A DNA stretch of 64,000 nucleotides from Berberis thunbergii (GCA_003290165.1 QNQO01000813.1:248001-312000); one strand, 5' to 3'. Counted from the first letter of the stretch, positions 1-12,040 are shown. Notes: a model not told the origin generated them from the letters alone. Numbers and translations: made by a program.

Positions 1-941
1 TGTACCTTCAAAAATACTCCGACACTCAAGTCAGAAAGAACTCAGAGAGATTGTAGATACTTTCTTCCATAGGGCTGAAACATCTCATGCAGGGGATATC
101 GCATCTAAGCCAAGTGATCATCGCTGGGACAGAAGTTGAGGCGACTCGTTGGAGGGTATACGCCATAGAGCGCGTCTTCTCAAACATGCAAAAGTTGTAT
201 TCTAATGCACTCTTTGAGGTTGAATCACTAAGAAAATAGCTTGAAGAGAGAAGACTTGAACAATCAGTTGTTGATGTTGTGACCTAGAGGCCTCATTTGG
301 AAGCCCTTGAGTCTGATTTAGGAGAGGCGGTGTCCGCAAGGGACAAATCCAGATAAGAGTTAAACCTAGTCCACCATGATTTAAAAGTTGCGCAGGAAGC
401 TATGGTTAAGGCGCGCTCTAAGTTGCAGTATCTTGTAGAGAAGAATACTAGGAAAGAATATGAGTGGGTTGTCCAGAGACAACACTTAGAGGACGACGTG
501 GAATTCAACGCTCGAGAAGCAGGGAAAACTGGGGATCAGCTTCTCGTGGAGCAGCATGAACTTAGAGCAGTTAAAATTAGCCTGATTACTGAGCAGTCTC
601 ATATTGACGCACTGACAGGCAAGTTGGAGCAGCTGGAGCGTGAGCTTGCTGAAGTAAAGGCGCGCGTGGAAGGGTTTCTCAAGGCGCAAGGCATGTTTGA
701 ATTCCACATGATCGTGCATGGGAGGTTGGAGTTGTTGGCGCTGATGAAAGAAGAACATCCGGACTAGGACCTTTCTTATTATAGTAAGGTGGCTTTTGCA
801 AATTTCAGAAAGAACTCTGAGCTGTCAGAGGAAGAGGGCGATCAAGATCATGGCGCTCAAGCTGAGGCACGCCCGGACGCAACTCCTACTTATTCTCCTG
901 TTAGATCCCCTGTACTTATACCTCCTCCTGATGAGGAATAA
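1..941 (+). pseudogene. Antisense ORF (aORF) of Tat-like element, copy A, 3' part
   Basis: This is the coiled-coil C-terminal half of the extra ORF also seen at 4536-7148 and 28137-30200. Translation of 90-240 parallels copy C: a T-G/R-TEVE-like start, then MERVF/IERVF-like and QKLYSNALFEVESLRK-like stretches. The longest open piece, 402-767 (121 codons), is rich in E, L, K and A with heptad-like spacing. The reading frame is broken by stops, for example near 237 and 285. The end is an acidic, proline-rich tail finishing PPPDEE at 939-941, matching the SPPDEG end of copy C. The family is known in plants from Tat-lineage Ty3/gypsy elements, where an extra ORF runs opposite to gag-pol. The rest of element A lies left of the window. 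Its molecular function is unknown. Confidence 0.6.
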
Positions 942-3296
942 ATTTTGTACATTTTCACTTTTTGTTTAGATTGTTAATGAAAACAAATTTCTTACAAGTG
1001 GACTTCGTACCCTTGTTCTATTCGGTCCCCAAGTTGCATGTTCTCTTTTTGCCTTGTTTTATTTTGACGTAGGTCCTATTGGGTTAGCAGGGAGCCGAGT
1101 GGTCAGTCTGTTGTTGAGAGTTCAACCGTTTATGTTGCAAGTAGTTCTGACCTGTACTTTCATGAGGTCTCAGAGTCGCTATCGCGTGGTTATGTCCAGT
1201 AGTGAACATTCTGCGGATGCACTACAACATTTATGGGTTACGAGGCCGTTATATAATGACTTGCAAAACGTGCACATCTCCATACCGTCTATTTTAGGTC
1301 GTGTCCAATATTTACGTCCTTGGGTAAGTCGTAATTTTATACTTTGTACTAAGAAGGACGTGCATGCCTTGAACGCCTTGGGTATTGCTACCCCTGTTGA
1401 TTATGCGCAAAGGAAAAAACTGGTAAAATCCAATATTGCCCCCTCCTTCTCTCAGCCCTCTCTCCAAGTGGCTTAGAACCCAGCACGCGCGGAGCTTCAA
1501 AGAAGGATTGCATGGTTGGTCTCACTTTTTCTTCTTTGTTGCAGGTAGGATTCGATTCGGGCTCAAGTTCTCCCTTGTTCTCCCTCATCCTCTCTCTCTT
1601 TGTTGAGCCCATTCTGGAGCACTCTTAATAAATCCCATAAGCACTCATTTTCCATCTACTCTCTCTCTTGCTATTTAAATCCAGTATTTATGGTTTGTTG
1701 AAATCTACCCTACACAATGTCTAGATTTTAGTTTGTTCTTTAATTTCATATTTAGAGTTTCAGTGAAAGTTAGAATTTGTTATTCAGTTGTTCCTCTAGC
1801 TTAGGTATCTGATGAACATTATGACCATCTCTGATTCCATAATTTGTTCATGTTAGTATTCTATTTGTAGGGGAGCAAATGGGTTTCCCTGACATGAATT
1901 GGTTGGGGGGAATTATGGTGTTTTTTTTTTGTTGAAATTAATCTGGGTATTTTTCTTTGATATTTGATTTGGGTTTGCTTTGGGATAGGAGGTTTATATG
2001 TTCGTTATCAATATTTGTTCATAACTTGAAACTTTGGAATCAAATTACCATTCCCAATATAGCAGACAACCTGAAAATATTGAACTTTCACCTTGGGTTG
2101 CCATATTTTGTGCTAGTTGGTTTGGGGCTAAGATATAAAACAATAGAGAGGATGAGTTCCCCAGATTTTTTTTTTCTCTCCTTGGATCCTGTCACCATCT
2201 CTATGTTTCACACCCTCCATCTAGTTTAAGATCCTTTTTTTTTTTCAGAAAATTCAATGAATGTTTCTCTTCATGATCAGGTCCGCTTATTGACTACCAA
2301 ACTTTAATGGATCCAAACTCTACATCTTTTCTTGATTTGATCATATGCATTTTTTTAGTTAGTTTGAGTGTTTGATTATGTGGTAAAGATTGCCAGGTTA
2401 TAGTGGTAAGGACAGAGACTGAAATGCTCAGTTGCAATGCCGGATACATAACCTTTGTATTTATTGCTAGCCGAGTTAGCAAAAAAGTCATATCTGCCTT
2501 TCGAAAAATAAAAGTACTTCTTAAATGAAATCACTCCAAACATTATTGCCTCTTGAATGTTTTTTCATTTTCTTTTACTGCTTTATTTGTTTGTTTGATC
2601 TTATTTCTTTTACTATCTGAGGATGTTATCCATTATTGACTTTTCATTGTCCTTTAGTGATTCATGTGTTTCAGGGTTTTCAAGAGGAGGTGATCGTTAA
2701 TAGTATTATCCACTGACGAGGTATAATTCAAGTGTTACAGTAACAAGGGTACTAAGCAGGTTACAATGACGGAAATAGGGCTCCACAATTTGATGAGTTT
2801 GTTATGTTCCTCGTATTTGTTTCTACTCCTCTAAGTTTGGATTAGTTGGCATAGTTTAATTAAATGACTTGTCTGTCATTTCACAACCATCTTGAGATGA
2901 ACAAGCAAACCAAATTGATTATTGAAGTGTTCGACATGCAAAACCATTAGAATATGCAAATGGTGTTTGGTACGTATTGTCTAAATCTTTAGAAAATTGA
3001 AGGGTTTGATGAAGAAAACAATGAGAGTACACAAATGGTGTCTGATAAGTGATAATGTCTTGCTAAAATTCCCATACATTTTTGTTTTCTCCTTATTCAC
3101 TTGAAAAACTTAATTTCATCTCTCATCATTCACTTGAAAAAATTAATTCCATTGTAAGCCTCTACAAATTTTGTACGACATATAATATTGTTATGATGAA
3201 AGTTATATGTACATAAATTTGACATTATTGGTGTTTGAGCAATGTGAGATGAAATTATTTTGTTATTTTTCATTGCAGAACTATTTAGTACATGCT
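942..3296. other. Intergenic stretch, no supported gene
   Basis: 942-1480 probably belongs to the non-coding 3' side of element A: it follows the aORF stop directly, as similar DNA follows copy C. An open frame at 1054-1476 has no recognisable domain. From about 1500 the sequence becomes T-rich and pyrimidine-tracted, like plant introns or untranslated DNA, with poly-T runs near 1921, 2167 and 2235. I see no coding signal, RNA gene or element end. Confidence 0.5.
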
Positions 3297-3420
3297 CGTA
3301 TCGTCCCGTCCTGAACTAGTTTGGGATGGGATGAAGTTCGGATGAGGTCTATTACGTCCCGATCCAGAAATAACGGGATGAGATAGAGATGCAGTCCATT
3401 CCGTCCCGTGCCCACCCTAA
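3297..3420. repeat. Dispersed GGGATGGGA-rich repeat, copy 1
   Basis: This block is made of CGTCCCGTCC/GGGATGGGA motifs in both orientations and ends with CCCGTGCCCACCCTA. A close relative with the same ending lies at 45708-45892. It is non-coding. The internal inverted motifs and the sharp CACCCTA edge suggest a MITE-like end, but no target duplication could be found. Confidence 0.5.
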
Positions 3421-3800
3421 TTCCATGAGCATATTTTAAGAATAAATTGTATTATAATATCTTCAAGGAATAAACTTTTTGCTTGCTCATCATTCCTATA
3501 TGATTCCTTATCATAGTTTATATAAGTTGAGACAAGTCTGGTTACCAGCTGTAGTGGGTGCTTTAGCTTAAATATGGGGTGCAAATACAATGACCAATAT
3601 TCTATGTCATTCGGGTGCTTTGAATGAATTACGATAAGTGCCTTACCTAAGGTAACTCCAAAATACATTAGGCTGTGAATAGCAATATTTATCATAATGG
3701 TGCAGATCTCGAGGGAAATGCCTTAACATAATTTCTCAAGGCCTTTTAGGTAGTCTCGCATGGTAGCACATAAAAAATATTTTCGTGGAGTATGTAACTA
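3421..3800. other. Unassigned spacer
   Basis: AT-rich sequence between the dispersed repeat and the left LTR of element B. A minus-strand open frame (3417-3695) has no recognisable domain and is taken as chance. Nothing else is seen. Confidence 0.4.
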
Positions 3801-4343
3801 TGATACACCAAATTGGCACAAATTTTAAGGTGGATATCCTGACCCGGATATCAAAACAATAATTGTTATAACTTCATATCTTTCCATAATTTTGAGCCTA
3901 CAAAAAAATTAACAATGGTTAACAAATGACCACCATTATGGTGGACAAAGGCACTCTGATGCTTAAGTCATGTAACAATGCAATGAAAAGTAAAGACAGG
4001 ATGTAAATTGCAAATTGAATGCCTACATTTCTTCTTCCATTTTTCACCTTAAGTAGCAAGTGTTCCCTCCACAATTGTCACTGCTATTGAGAGTTGATTT
4101 GTGCGAGTGGATCTCAGCCTATGAAAATTCTGAGATTCATGTTTGGGCTTTATTGTCCTGGACCAAGCCCCAAGGCCTGTGCCTCTTGGGCTGGCGTGAC
4201 TTGGGCTTGGGCACCTAACTTACGGGCTGACAACAGTTTATGAATGGGTCTGCTTGAGACCATGTTGAAGCTTTTTTTTCGTATTAGGGTTGGCAGGTGC
4301 CATGTGTACGATTGTGATTGCCTGGTTGATTAATGGCTCATCA
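3801..4343 (-). repeat. 3' LTR of element B
   Basis: On the plus strand it starts TGATACACCAAATTGG and ends GGCTCATCA. It matches 12041-12697 through several blocks, including ACCACCATT, GCACTC.GATGCTTAAGTCATG and CAGTTTATGAATGGGTC-like segments. It lacks about 190 bp present in the other LTR, near the join at about 4086. Confidence 0.8.
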
Positions 4344-4490
4344 ATTATTCCTCCCTAGTTATTGGGCCACTACTCTATGTGCGTAGGGGTCATTATGATA
4401 TATTTCGATGCTTTTTCAGCTTTTGTGCTGCATTTATTGTTTATGCAGTGGTTTGGTGATTGATTCCCCTGCAAGTCAAGTCTATATAGA

Positions 4491-4500
4491 CCTTCTTTAA
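4491..4500 (+). promoter_or_regulatory. TATA-like box upstream of antisense ORF B
   Basis: TCTATATAGA lies about 150 bp inside the LTR and about 70 bp before the first ATG of the plus-strand ORF. Nearly the same box occurs in front of copy C (28005-28014), and a related one at 32078-32089. Conservation in a position relevant only to the plus-strand transcript suggests a core promoter. This is inference from position and sequence. Confidence 0.5.
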
Positions 4501-4535
4501 GGGAGTCTGGCTTTTTTCCCTTCCAGAATTCCTGT

Positions 4536-7148
4536 TTGTTCTTGCCAAGGATTATTTTCAAACGAGTTAATGGCAAACTTTCTTCCAGTCATGACTACTC
4601 AATTCTCTTCTACCGTCTCACAGCTTGTGTTGAGCTTTTCGAGGCACCTTTGATGTCGGAGATGGATCTCGCTGACCTTCACAGTTGGTATCAGATCCTT
4701 GATGATCTAAGGTTGACGCTTCTAGGCGATGGTGAGTCTCCAATAACCCCAAAGGATGGGCACATTGTTCTATATAGAGCCATGTTCAAAGTGGGCTTGC
4801 ACTTCCCTGTTCTTGAAATTATTTGGCAATTCCTATCGTTCCATTGTATTGTTTCGGCTTAGATGACACCTAATGGGTGGAAGGCGAAGGCTGTTGGGCT
4901 CCTTCTATCACCTAGGTTGATTCATTATTTGGATCCTATCAAGATGAGTAGTCATGGCACCTGCTGGCTGGTGAAGCCTTCTTGTTTTAGCGAGCATTCA
5001 GAAAACACGAAGAATTGGCAGTGTTACTGGTCAAGATACTTTAACCACGAGAATCGGTTGGTCTATCGCAACTTCAGAAAAGTCAGTAAGTCATCTCACT
5101 TCTTTTGCTTGATGTTTTTAGTGTGATGCTTATTGTTTGTCTGACAAGCCACCCGTTTTCTCAACTAGGGGGCACAATGTTGTTGCTTTTTCTCATGAGG
5201 AGGGAGCTAAAGCCGAATTTATCGCCCTACCGCTCGTGCCCCTTTCAAACACTCTCAGTCCCGCATTTATCGAGCTTAGTGGTTTGTTATCCAATGAGGG
5301 TGATAGGGTGGGCAAAACACTGACCGTTCCAACAAGCTCTTCTTCTAGTGCTCGATAGTCCAAGGTGCAGAAGAAGAGAGTTTCGAGGACGTCAAATCCA
5401 TCCAAGCTTAAAGTTGTGGAGGGGTTGCTTTTTCCCTCTCGTAAGCCCGAGAAGGTCAAGGTAGGGACTGTCTGGCTGCCCTTCCCATTTTGCTGTCTGT
5501 TATGGAGAGGGAGCTTATGGAACATTCTGGGTTGGTGTTACCTTACCGTGTTACTGAGGAGACAACGCTGATCCTAACAGTCCACTTCCATTGAGGGGGA
5601 GCTCATTAACCTTGAAAGGGTGGAAAACCCAATAGTCTGAATGAAGAATAACTAGAGCGCACCAATGCTCATCTTCTTGTGACCACTCTGAAGCTTTCTC
5701 CTGATGCTGACCCAGGTTTAAAGCTTCATGCTTTGAGGGGCATTTCCCATGACCCGTCGACGGTTAGCGTGCTCACGGAGTTCATCTGCTCCGGAGAATC
5801 TTGCTCACGGCCCACCTAGGTCACTGCATCATGACGTGCGCGTTGAAAAAAGCTTTCCGATTTGGGATCATTTGTGCGATTCTGATACTCGTAGCCAAAG
5901 TTCTGGCCAAAATGCTAAAACGCACCCAAAACTGCCAAATTAGAAAAAGAATTATGATTTCCCGCCATCTTTGTGCTGATTTGCTAATTCAAGATATTTT
6001 AGTGCCAAAAACGTGTTATCTGACAACTCAATATCATCTGACTCGGATCCTCCTGCATCACCCAGGAGGTTGACAAGAGGAATGACTCCATGCTGCTTCT
6101 GAGGAGGTCGTTTTCCCATCTGGTTGATCGTTCTCCATTGGAGGAGATACCCACGGATCAATGGTTGAAGTAGTTCATGCAGGTGAGTTAATACTTACCT
6201 ATCTGTCATTGGCCTTTTAACTGCACTTTTCGTTTGTAACCGTGTATTTGGTTTCAGATTAGGGAATGACCCACTTAACCTATGCTAGGATGCACGACAC
6301 TGAAGTAGACTCTGTGCGGAACAAATTTTATGTCATGGAGAAGTTTGTTTGCAAAGTAGTTGCAGCTTTCGGCTGCTCATTTTGAAGTGAACTCGTTGGA
6401 CAAGAGCTGATCGCTCATCGCGACTTAGAGGCTCAGTTGCGGGAGGCCCATGAGAATCTGGACAAGGCTCTGGCTGCTTGGGCTAACTTAGAGGTCTAGC
6501 TGAAACAAGCCTAGGAGAGTATGGATTAGGCCCTGGTTACCAGACCAATTTGATGACCGAGCAAGACAGATTTGTAAGAGCAGATGGAGGCTGTTCACTG
6601 TCTGGCATTTGCTCGAAAATCTGTTGCTAATATCCAAAATGTTTGGATCATGAATTCGTTGTTTTCTCGGCTGAAAAACTCCATGATGCTTTTCTATTGC
6701 AAGTGTCCCAACTTGCTCAGGAATGGGACTCTGAGCTCGCAAGCCGTGTTGTGGGTGAGTGCAGATTGGCGGACTGCAGAAGTGGCATGTCTAGAGTGCA
6801 TGAAGAGCTAACTAGCTTAAAGGCGCAGTGGAAGCCCAAGGAAAATGAATTCCTTGAAGCCGCTAAGATTGTTGACTTCAGCAAGGTTGTCGCCGGTAGG
6901 CTAGAGTTGCTAGACTATATTCAACAAGATCATGATAACTAGGACCTCTTCACCTACAGGTAAGTGGCCTTCGCCTACTTTAAGGAGGCAAACTCCTCAT
7001 CCTCTTCTCCGCAGGGCAGCCCTAAGGCTGTTTCTATATGTCGCAGATATGACCTCCTATTTGGTGTTCCAGAGCATGTTGTTGTCGCTTAGGTCGTTCC
7101 AAATTCTTAAATGCAGGAGGATGTTCCTGACTCTATTCCCGCTGCATG
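4536..7148 (+). pseudogene. Antisense ORF of element B, gypsy-type transposon domain and coiled coil
   Basis: This runs opposite to the element's gag. The N-terminal part (4536-5090) resembles the plant 'putative gypsy type transposon' domain (PF04195, Transposase_28): a MFKVGLHFPVLEIIWQFL block is followed, after one stop at 4861, by MTPNGWKAKAVGLLL. Two good intron candidates follow: 5096-5168 (GTAAGT to CAACTAG) and 6183-6257 (GTGAGT to TTTCAG). The C-terminal part, 6260-6950, is coiled-coil-like (HEELTSLKAQWKPKENEFLE), and the ORF ends DVPDSIPAA at 7148. A foreign LTR fragment sits in the middle (about 5828-6060), and stops and shifts break the frame. It was once a spliced, protein-coding antisense gene and is now inactive. 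Function in the element is unknown. Confidence 0.65.
5828..6060 (-). repeat. Partial LTR of element-D family inside aORF B
   Basis: The segment from ATGACGTGCGCGTTGAAAAA to CTCCTGCATCA follows the inner half of the element D LTR (42985-43168), including GTAGCCAAAGTT.TGGCCAAAAT and CGCACCCAAAACTGCCAAAT. It is not a full solo LTR: only the half ending in CATCA is present. It carries about 20 extra bases near 6005-6030. It was read as part of an open frame only by chance. Confidence 0.75.
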
Positions 7149-7659
7149 AGCGTTTTAATAATGAAATAAAAATTCATAAATGAGAAATTTTTCCTATTCC
7201 TTTTTTGTCCATGTTTGTAGCAGCCATACTTTTCATTTTCAATTCTTGCTTAGAATAGGCTGAGTAAATGGGTGTATCTACCCCCACCCGAAGTATGGCT
7301 TTAGTCTTGACTGGAGCCCTTTCTTGGCTTGTCCAAGCTTATGTTCTATCAACAGTAATAACATAATATTCTATGAGAGTTAAGTTGTAGGGTAGTAACT
7401 TTTATTTGTCAGGGTCATGTTCCCTTAATGATGTAATTATCATCTTCCTTAGTAGTTGAGCTTGTGCAGAAGTTGTCATTGCGTTGAAGACTGAACTTCC
7501 TTGATGTTATTTCACCTTATACAGTAGTTAGGTTGTCTGAGAAACCATCTCTTGCCGGATTGGAATTCGGTACCATATACCTGCAGTCCCGTCATTCTTG
7601 AGAAGGACTTTGAGTTGAAAAGGAACCGCCTCTGACTATCTTGGCTGGGCTCCCATAAT
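7149..7659. other. Untranslated trailer of element B
   Basis: AT-rich DNA after the aORF stop. AATAAAAA-like signals at about 7160-7175 could serve the plus-strand transcript. No gene is seen. From about 7560 it grades into the tandem array, with the first GAACGGGCTTGATTC-like unit near 7710. Confidence 0.45.
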
Positions 7660-8880
7660 AAACCCCATTTCTTAACAGAAATTAGGGTGTTGAGGAAACA
7701 TTTTCCCGAACGGGCTTGATTCTGTACTCATCTGGCTCAATCCTTGAAAAGACTTGAGCTGGGAAGAAGGCGTCCCCACCCGTCTGGGCTAGACATCCTA
7801 ATAGGCCCCAACCCTGAAGAAGAGCTGGGTTGTTGAGGAACCATTTTTTTCCAAACAGGCTAGATTTATTTACTCGTCTTGCTCAATCCTTGAGACGACT
7901 TGAGCTGGGAAGAAGTAGTCTCCGCCTATCTGGGCTAGACTTTGTAATAGACCCCAATCTTGAAAAGAAAAGAAAAAGTTGGGTTGTTGAGGAATCGTCT
8001 TTGCCCACATGGGCTAGATTCTTATACTCATCTAGTTCAATCCTTGAGAGGACTTGAGCTAGGAAGAAGTCATCTAGACTTCGTAATAAACCTTGATCCT
8101 GAACAAGAATTGGGTTGTTGATGAACCATCTTTGCCTGGATGGGCTAGATTCATGTACTCATCTGGCTCAATCCTTAAGAGGACTTGAGCTGGGAAGAAA
8201 TCGTCTCCTCCCGTATGGGCTAGACCTCGTAATAAACTTCAATCCCGAATAGGAGTTGAGTTGTTGAGGAACCATTTTTGCCCGAACATGCTAGATTCCT
8301 ATACTCATATAGTTCAATCCTTTGGAAGACTTGAGCTAGGAAGAAGTCACATCTGCCTATTTGGGCTAGATTTTGTAATAAATCTCAATCCTGAACAGGA
8401 ATTGGGTTGTTGAAGAACCATTTTTGCCCGAACAGGCTAGACTTCGTAATAAACCTCGATCTGAACAGAAGTTGGGTTGTTGAGGAACCATTTTTGCCGG
8501 AACAGGCTAGATTTTGTAATAAACCTCTATCGTGAATAGGAGTTGGGTTGTTGAGTAATTATCTTTGACCAATAGGCTAGATTCTTGTATTCATCTAGCC
8601 CAATCCTTGAGAGGACTTGAGCTAGGAAGAAATCGTCTCCGCTCTTCTGGGCTAGACTTCGTAATAAACCTCAATCCTGAACAAAAGTTGGGTTGTTGAA
8701 AAACCATCTTTGCCCAAATGGGCTAGATTTCTATACTCATTTAGTTCAATCCTTGAGAGGACTTGAGCTGGGAAGAAGTCTTTTTTGCTTGTCTGGGCTA
8801 GACTTCGTAATAAACATCAATCCTGAATAGGATTTGGGTTGTTGAGGAACCATCTTTGCCCAAACATGCTAGATTCCTAT
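7660..8880. repeat. Tandem array 1 of element B, about 146-bp units
   Basis: The phrase TTGGGTTGTTGAGGAACC recurs with small changes near 7686, 7829, 7979, 8110, 8255, 8402, 8470, 8541, 8687 and 8834. Spacing is mostly 143-150 bp, with two shortened units of about 70 bp. Each unit also has CAATCCTTGAGAGGACTTGA and GGGCTAGACTTCGTAATAAA. Tandem arrays in the hypervariable 3' region of Ogre/Tat elements are known and can seed satellite DNA. Confidence 0.9.
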
Positions 8881-8883
8881 TAA

Positions 8884-9800
8884 GCGGACTAGGTCACATG
8901 TTGGGCGAATCGTCGGTATCATGAACAGGATTAGACGTGGCCTCTGTGCATTGTCTTGGTCCATTAGACTATATTATCCCAGTGCAGTGAGTCGTCAACA
9001 GACTAGACTGGGCATGCCTTGTGGTGTCGTGGTTCCTTAGGCGGACTAGGTCACTTAATGGTAAGCTATTGTCGTCCTCATCAGAACTAAGCTTGGATGT
9101 TGTGTGCCATTTCGGTCCCTATGAACAGACCAAAATTCTTTTGAGCAGCGACCGGTCCTTGGACTGGGCTCGGCCCACTGTATCGTACCTCAGTTCTTTA
9201 GACAAATCGGGTCACTTATGCGGCGAGCTGCTACTTCCTTTAATAGGGTTAGGTCTGACCGCTATGCGCCATTTCGGTCCATGTGATATGACTGGGTTTT
9301 TATTGCAGTGAGTTGTCCGCGGACAGGGCTCGGCCCACTTCTGTGAACGGTTCGTAGACCAAATTCTATCTGTAGGTATCTTTCCGTGGCTACTTAGGCG
9401 AACTAGGTCACTTTTGTAATGAGCTGTCATCACCTTTTATAGGGGTGAGCTTGGTCATTGTACGCCATTTTGGTCTCTGTTAATCGGACGAGGCCGGTTT
9501 GAGTGGTGAGTTGTCCTTGGCCTGTGTTTGGTCTGTTGTGTGGTACCTTGGTTCCTTTGACAAACTAGGTCACTTTTAGAAGAGTTGTCGTCGCCCTCAA
9601 TAGGGCTAGCTCAATCGATGTGGGCCATTTTGGTCCCCGTGATTGGACTAGGCCCTTCCGCGGCAGTCACCTGTCCGTGTATTGGGCTTGACCTGTTGTG
9701 TTCTACCTTGGTTCCTTTAGGCAGACTAGGCCACTTTTGCGGCGAGCTGTCGTCACCCTTAATAAAACTAGGCCCAATCATTTTGGTCCTTGTGGCAGGA
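8884..9800. repeat. Tandem array 2 of element B, about 160-bp units
   Basis: A second, unrelated unit follows directly. GGCGGACTAGGTCACTT-like phrases recur near 8884, 9039, 9204, 9397, 9560 and 9718, spaced about 155-193 bp. Each unit includes GCGAGCTGTCGTC, CGCCATTTTGGTCC and GTGAGTTGTCC-like motifs. Six diverged units are visible. Open frames across it are products of the repeat and were not called. Confidence 0.88.
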
Positions 9801-9977
9801 TGGAGGTCTTCCCCAGTAGAAGGAGCTGAGCGTGGAATGAAGTTGTATTTAAAGCGATTACCTTTACTGATAGTTCTTTTTCAAAAATTCTACTTATTAC
9901 TCTCTCCACTCAGACTCTCTTACCAGTAAGTCCTTGGCACGTTGGTTCCTTTTTTGGGGGGACTCGATTCGTTGTGG

Positions 9978-11700
9978 TTACTTACCCAACAACTTCATTG
10001 CCACGTAATGGCATTCCCTGGCGGAAGATTGATCTCCCTCAATTGTCCATGTTTGTCTATTGATAGGGTATTTGAGGCATTGGTGCCGTGTGGAGACTAC
10101 TGTTCCCATTTGGTGAAGCCAAGGCCTTCCCAAAATTACATTGTACGCGGAGAGGGCATCGACTATGATGAACTTCGCCAATAAGAGCTTTACTAGTTCC
10201 CCTACTCCTACGGGTAGTCTGATGCTCCCGACTGAGTAACTTTGAGTGCCGATGAAGCCAATCATCACCTGATTGTCCGGTTTCAGCTCTTCCTCTCATA
10301 GCCGCATCCTGCTGAATGCATCCAGGAACAGAATATTGGCTGAGCTCCCCGTGTCAACCAACAATCTTTTCATGCCTCATTTCGATATTGCAATTTTGAT
10401 AACCAGAGCATCACTATGTGGGGAATACAGTGAACATCAGGTCCGGAGTTGGGTGTTCTACTCGAGCGTGCTGAACTATACGGTTTCCGTTGTGGGAACA
10501 TGTTCGCAATTATAGGATTGCCAACTTTCTTAACAGATTGGATTTCTCCGGTCCATTGTATGCACTGCACAGGATGTAGATGACGTCCGCGTTCTTTTTT
10601 TCGGCATCTAGCGTCGTTTCTTCCTTTTCCTTTTCCTGGGATAGTTTCTCGTCAGAATTTACAAATTTTTTTAGTCTTACTCTTCGAACCCAGTACTCTG
10701 TCTCATTTTTTAGATTCTGAGAGTCCTAAGTGATGTGACTGTGGTCCATGTTATATGCTCAATACTTGCTTCTATCACGCTTTGAAGGATTGTTTTTTAG
10801 CTTGGGCGGCCACTTGATGTTGTCCCAGTTATTCTTGAAAGAGAGGATTTTTGGCAAGCTTGGGATGACGTTGTTGGTAAACCTGTCATGTTTTGCCTTA
10901 TCAAACTCGATTTTGTTGTCGATCTTCCAACTTTTTGACTTGTCCTCCTCTTTACGGCTATTTTCCTTTCCCATGTCCCTAGCCTTGGGCGCGTGCTTGG
11001 CTTCATTTTTGCCTTCTTTCTTGACTGCTAACATTTCCTCGAGATGTTGTATTTCTGCGCACTTTTCAGTAAGTCCACCATATTTCTCAGAGGTTTGAGG
11101 GTGAGGAAGTTGTAGACCAACCTCTTCAAAGGCTAGAAGTAAAGACGGTGAGTGACGTGTCATCACTGCAATCGTTGATCAAAATCAGCTCGTTATTGAA
11201 ATGAGTGACATACTCTCTGAGGGTCTTGCCCTGGTTTTGTTTAAGACTTAGCAAGTAGTGAGGCTTTTTCTGATTCGTCGGCTCTCGATGAATCTGGTGT
11301 CAAATTTCATCTCCAGGACCTGGAACGAATAGATCTCAGCTGAAGACTATGGAACCAGGTCAGCGCAACCTTCTTCAGGTTAGTGAGAAAAGTTCTGCAT
11401 ATGATGGTTTTTAAACTTCTTTTAGCGCCATTACGTGGTGGTAATGACGAGGGTGATTTGACGGATTTGATGTTCCATCGTAAAGGTAGAGGGCGTTCAT
11501 GATCTCCTCCGAGAATGGAGGGAAAGTAAGGTCGTTTAGACGTCTGAATTGGTTGCCCCTAGTTAAAATGGGTTCCCAACCATGGTCTGGTCTGTCTTCG
11601 GAATGTAGTCCCTCGTGATCCTCGTTGTCCCTTAAACTCTCTCATCGAACAGCTTTTTGCTCTTCTACAAGGAGGCTCTCATTTTCCTATACGCGCTCTC
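9978..11700 (-). pseudogene. gag and aspartic protease of element B
   Basis: Reading the minus strand from 11700: a gag core with LYLYDGTSNPSNHPRHYHHV and REYVTHFNNELILINDCSDD segments, typical of plant Ty3/gypsy Retrotrans_gag; then a basic linker ending PPKLKNNPSKRDRSKY (to 10759); then a gag tail (KNETEYWVRR-like, about 10690). Protease follows: DTGSSANI near 10340-10360 keeps the catalytic Asp-Thr-Gly. 10268-9978 carries SAYNVILGRPWLHQMG and ARECHYVAMK, the usual end of Tat-type proteases. Stops and shifts occur in gag. The sequence then enters non-coding DNA with no reverse transcriptase. Confidence 0.8.
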
Positions 11701-12040
11701 GTGCGTCCTCTCAATGTGGGATCTCCCCAGATCTTCACTACTTTCGGGTGGCTGCTATCGATTCTGAGTGAGCCTTCCACCACCCGCGCTAGATGATCCA
11801 TGTGAAACAGGATCTGGTCTATGCGGGGTCAGTCGCGGCTTCCTCAGTGGCTGGATCATGCAATTGTTATGCTCCCTCAGTTGGAACGGTTTGGCCCAAG
11901 GACTAGGCATCTCTGACATTGTTGTTGAATGCTCGAGATCTGGTGATGGTGACCATGTATTGATGCTCTGCTTAGCTAGAAAGAACTCTATATGTTTGTT
12001 TCTAGGAAAACTTGTCATTTTCCCATGGACGGTGCCAAAC

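Noticed and set aside
1054..1476. 140-codon plus-strand open frame
   Set aside because: No recognisable domain or relative in the window; lies in the trailer of element A.
7660..9800. Regular repeats as a possible CRISPR array
   Set aside because: Plant nuclear DNA with 146- to 160-bp full-length monomers and no short repeat plus unique spacer structure.
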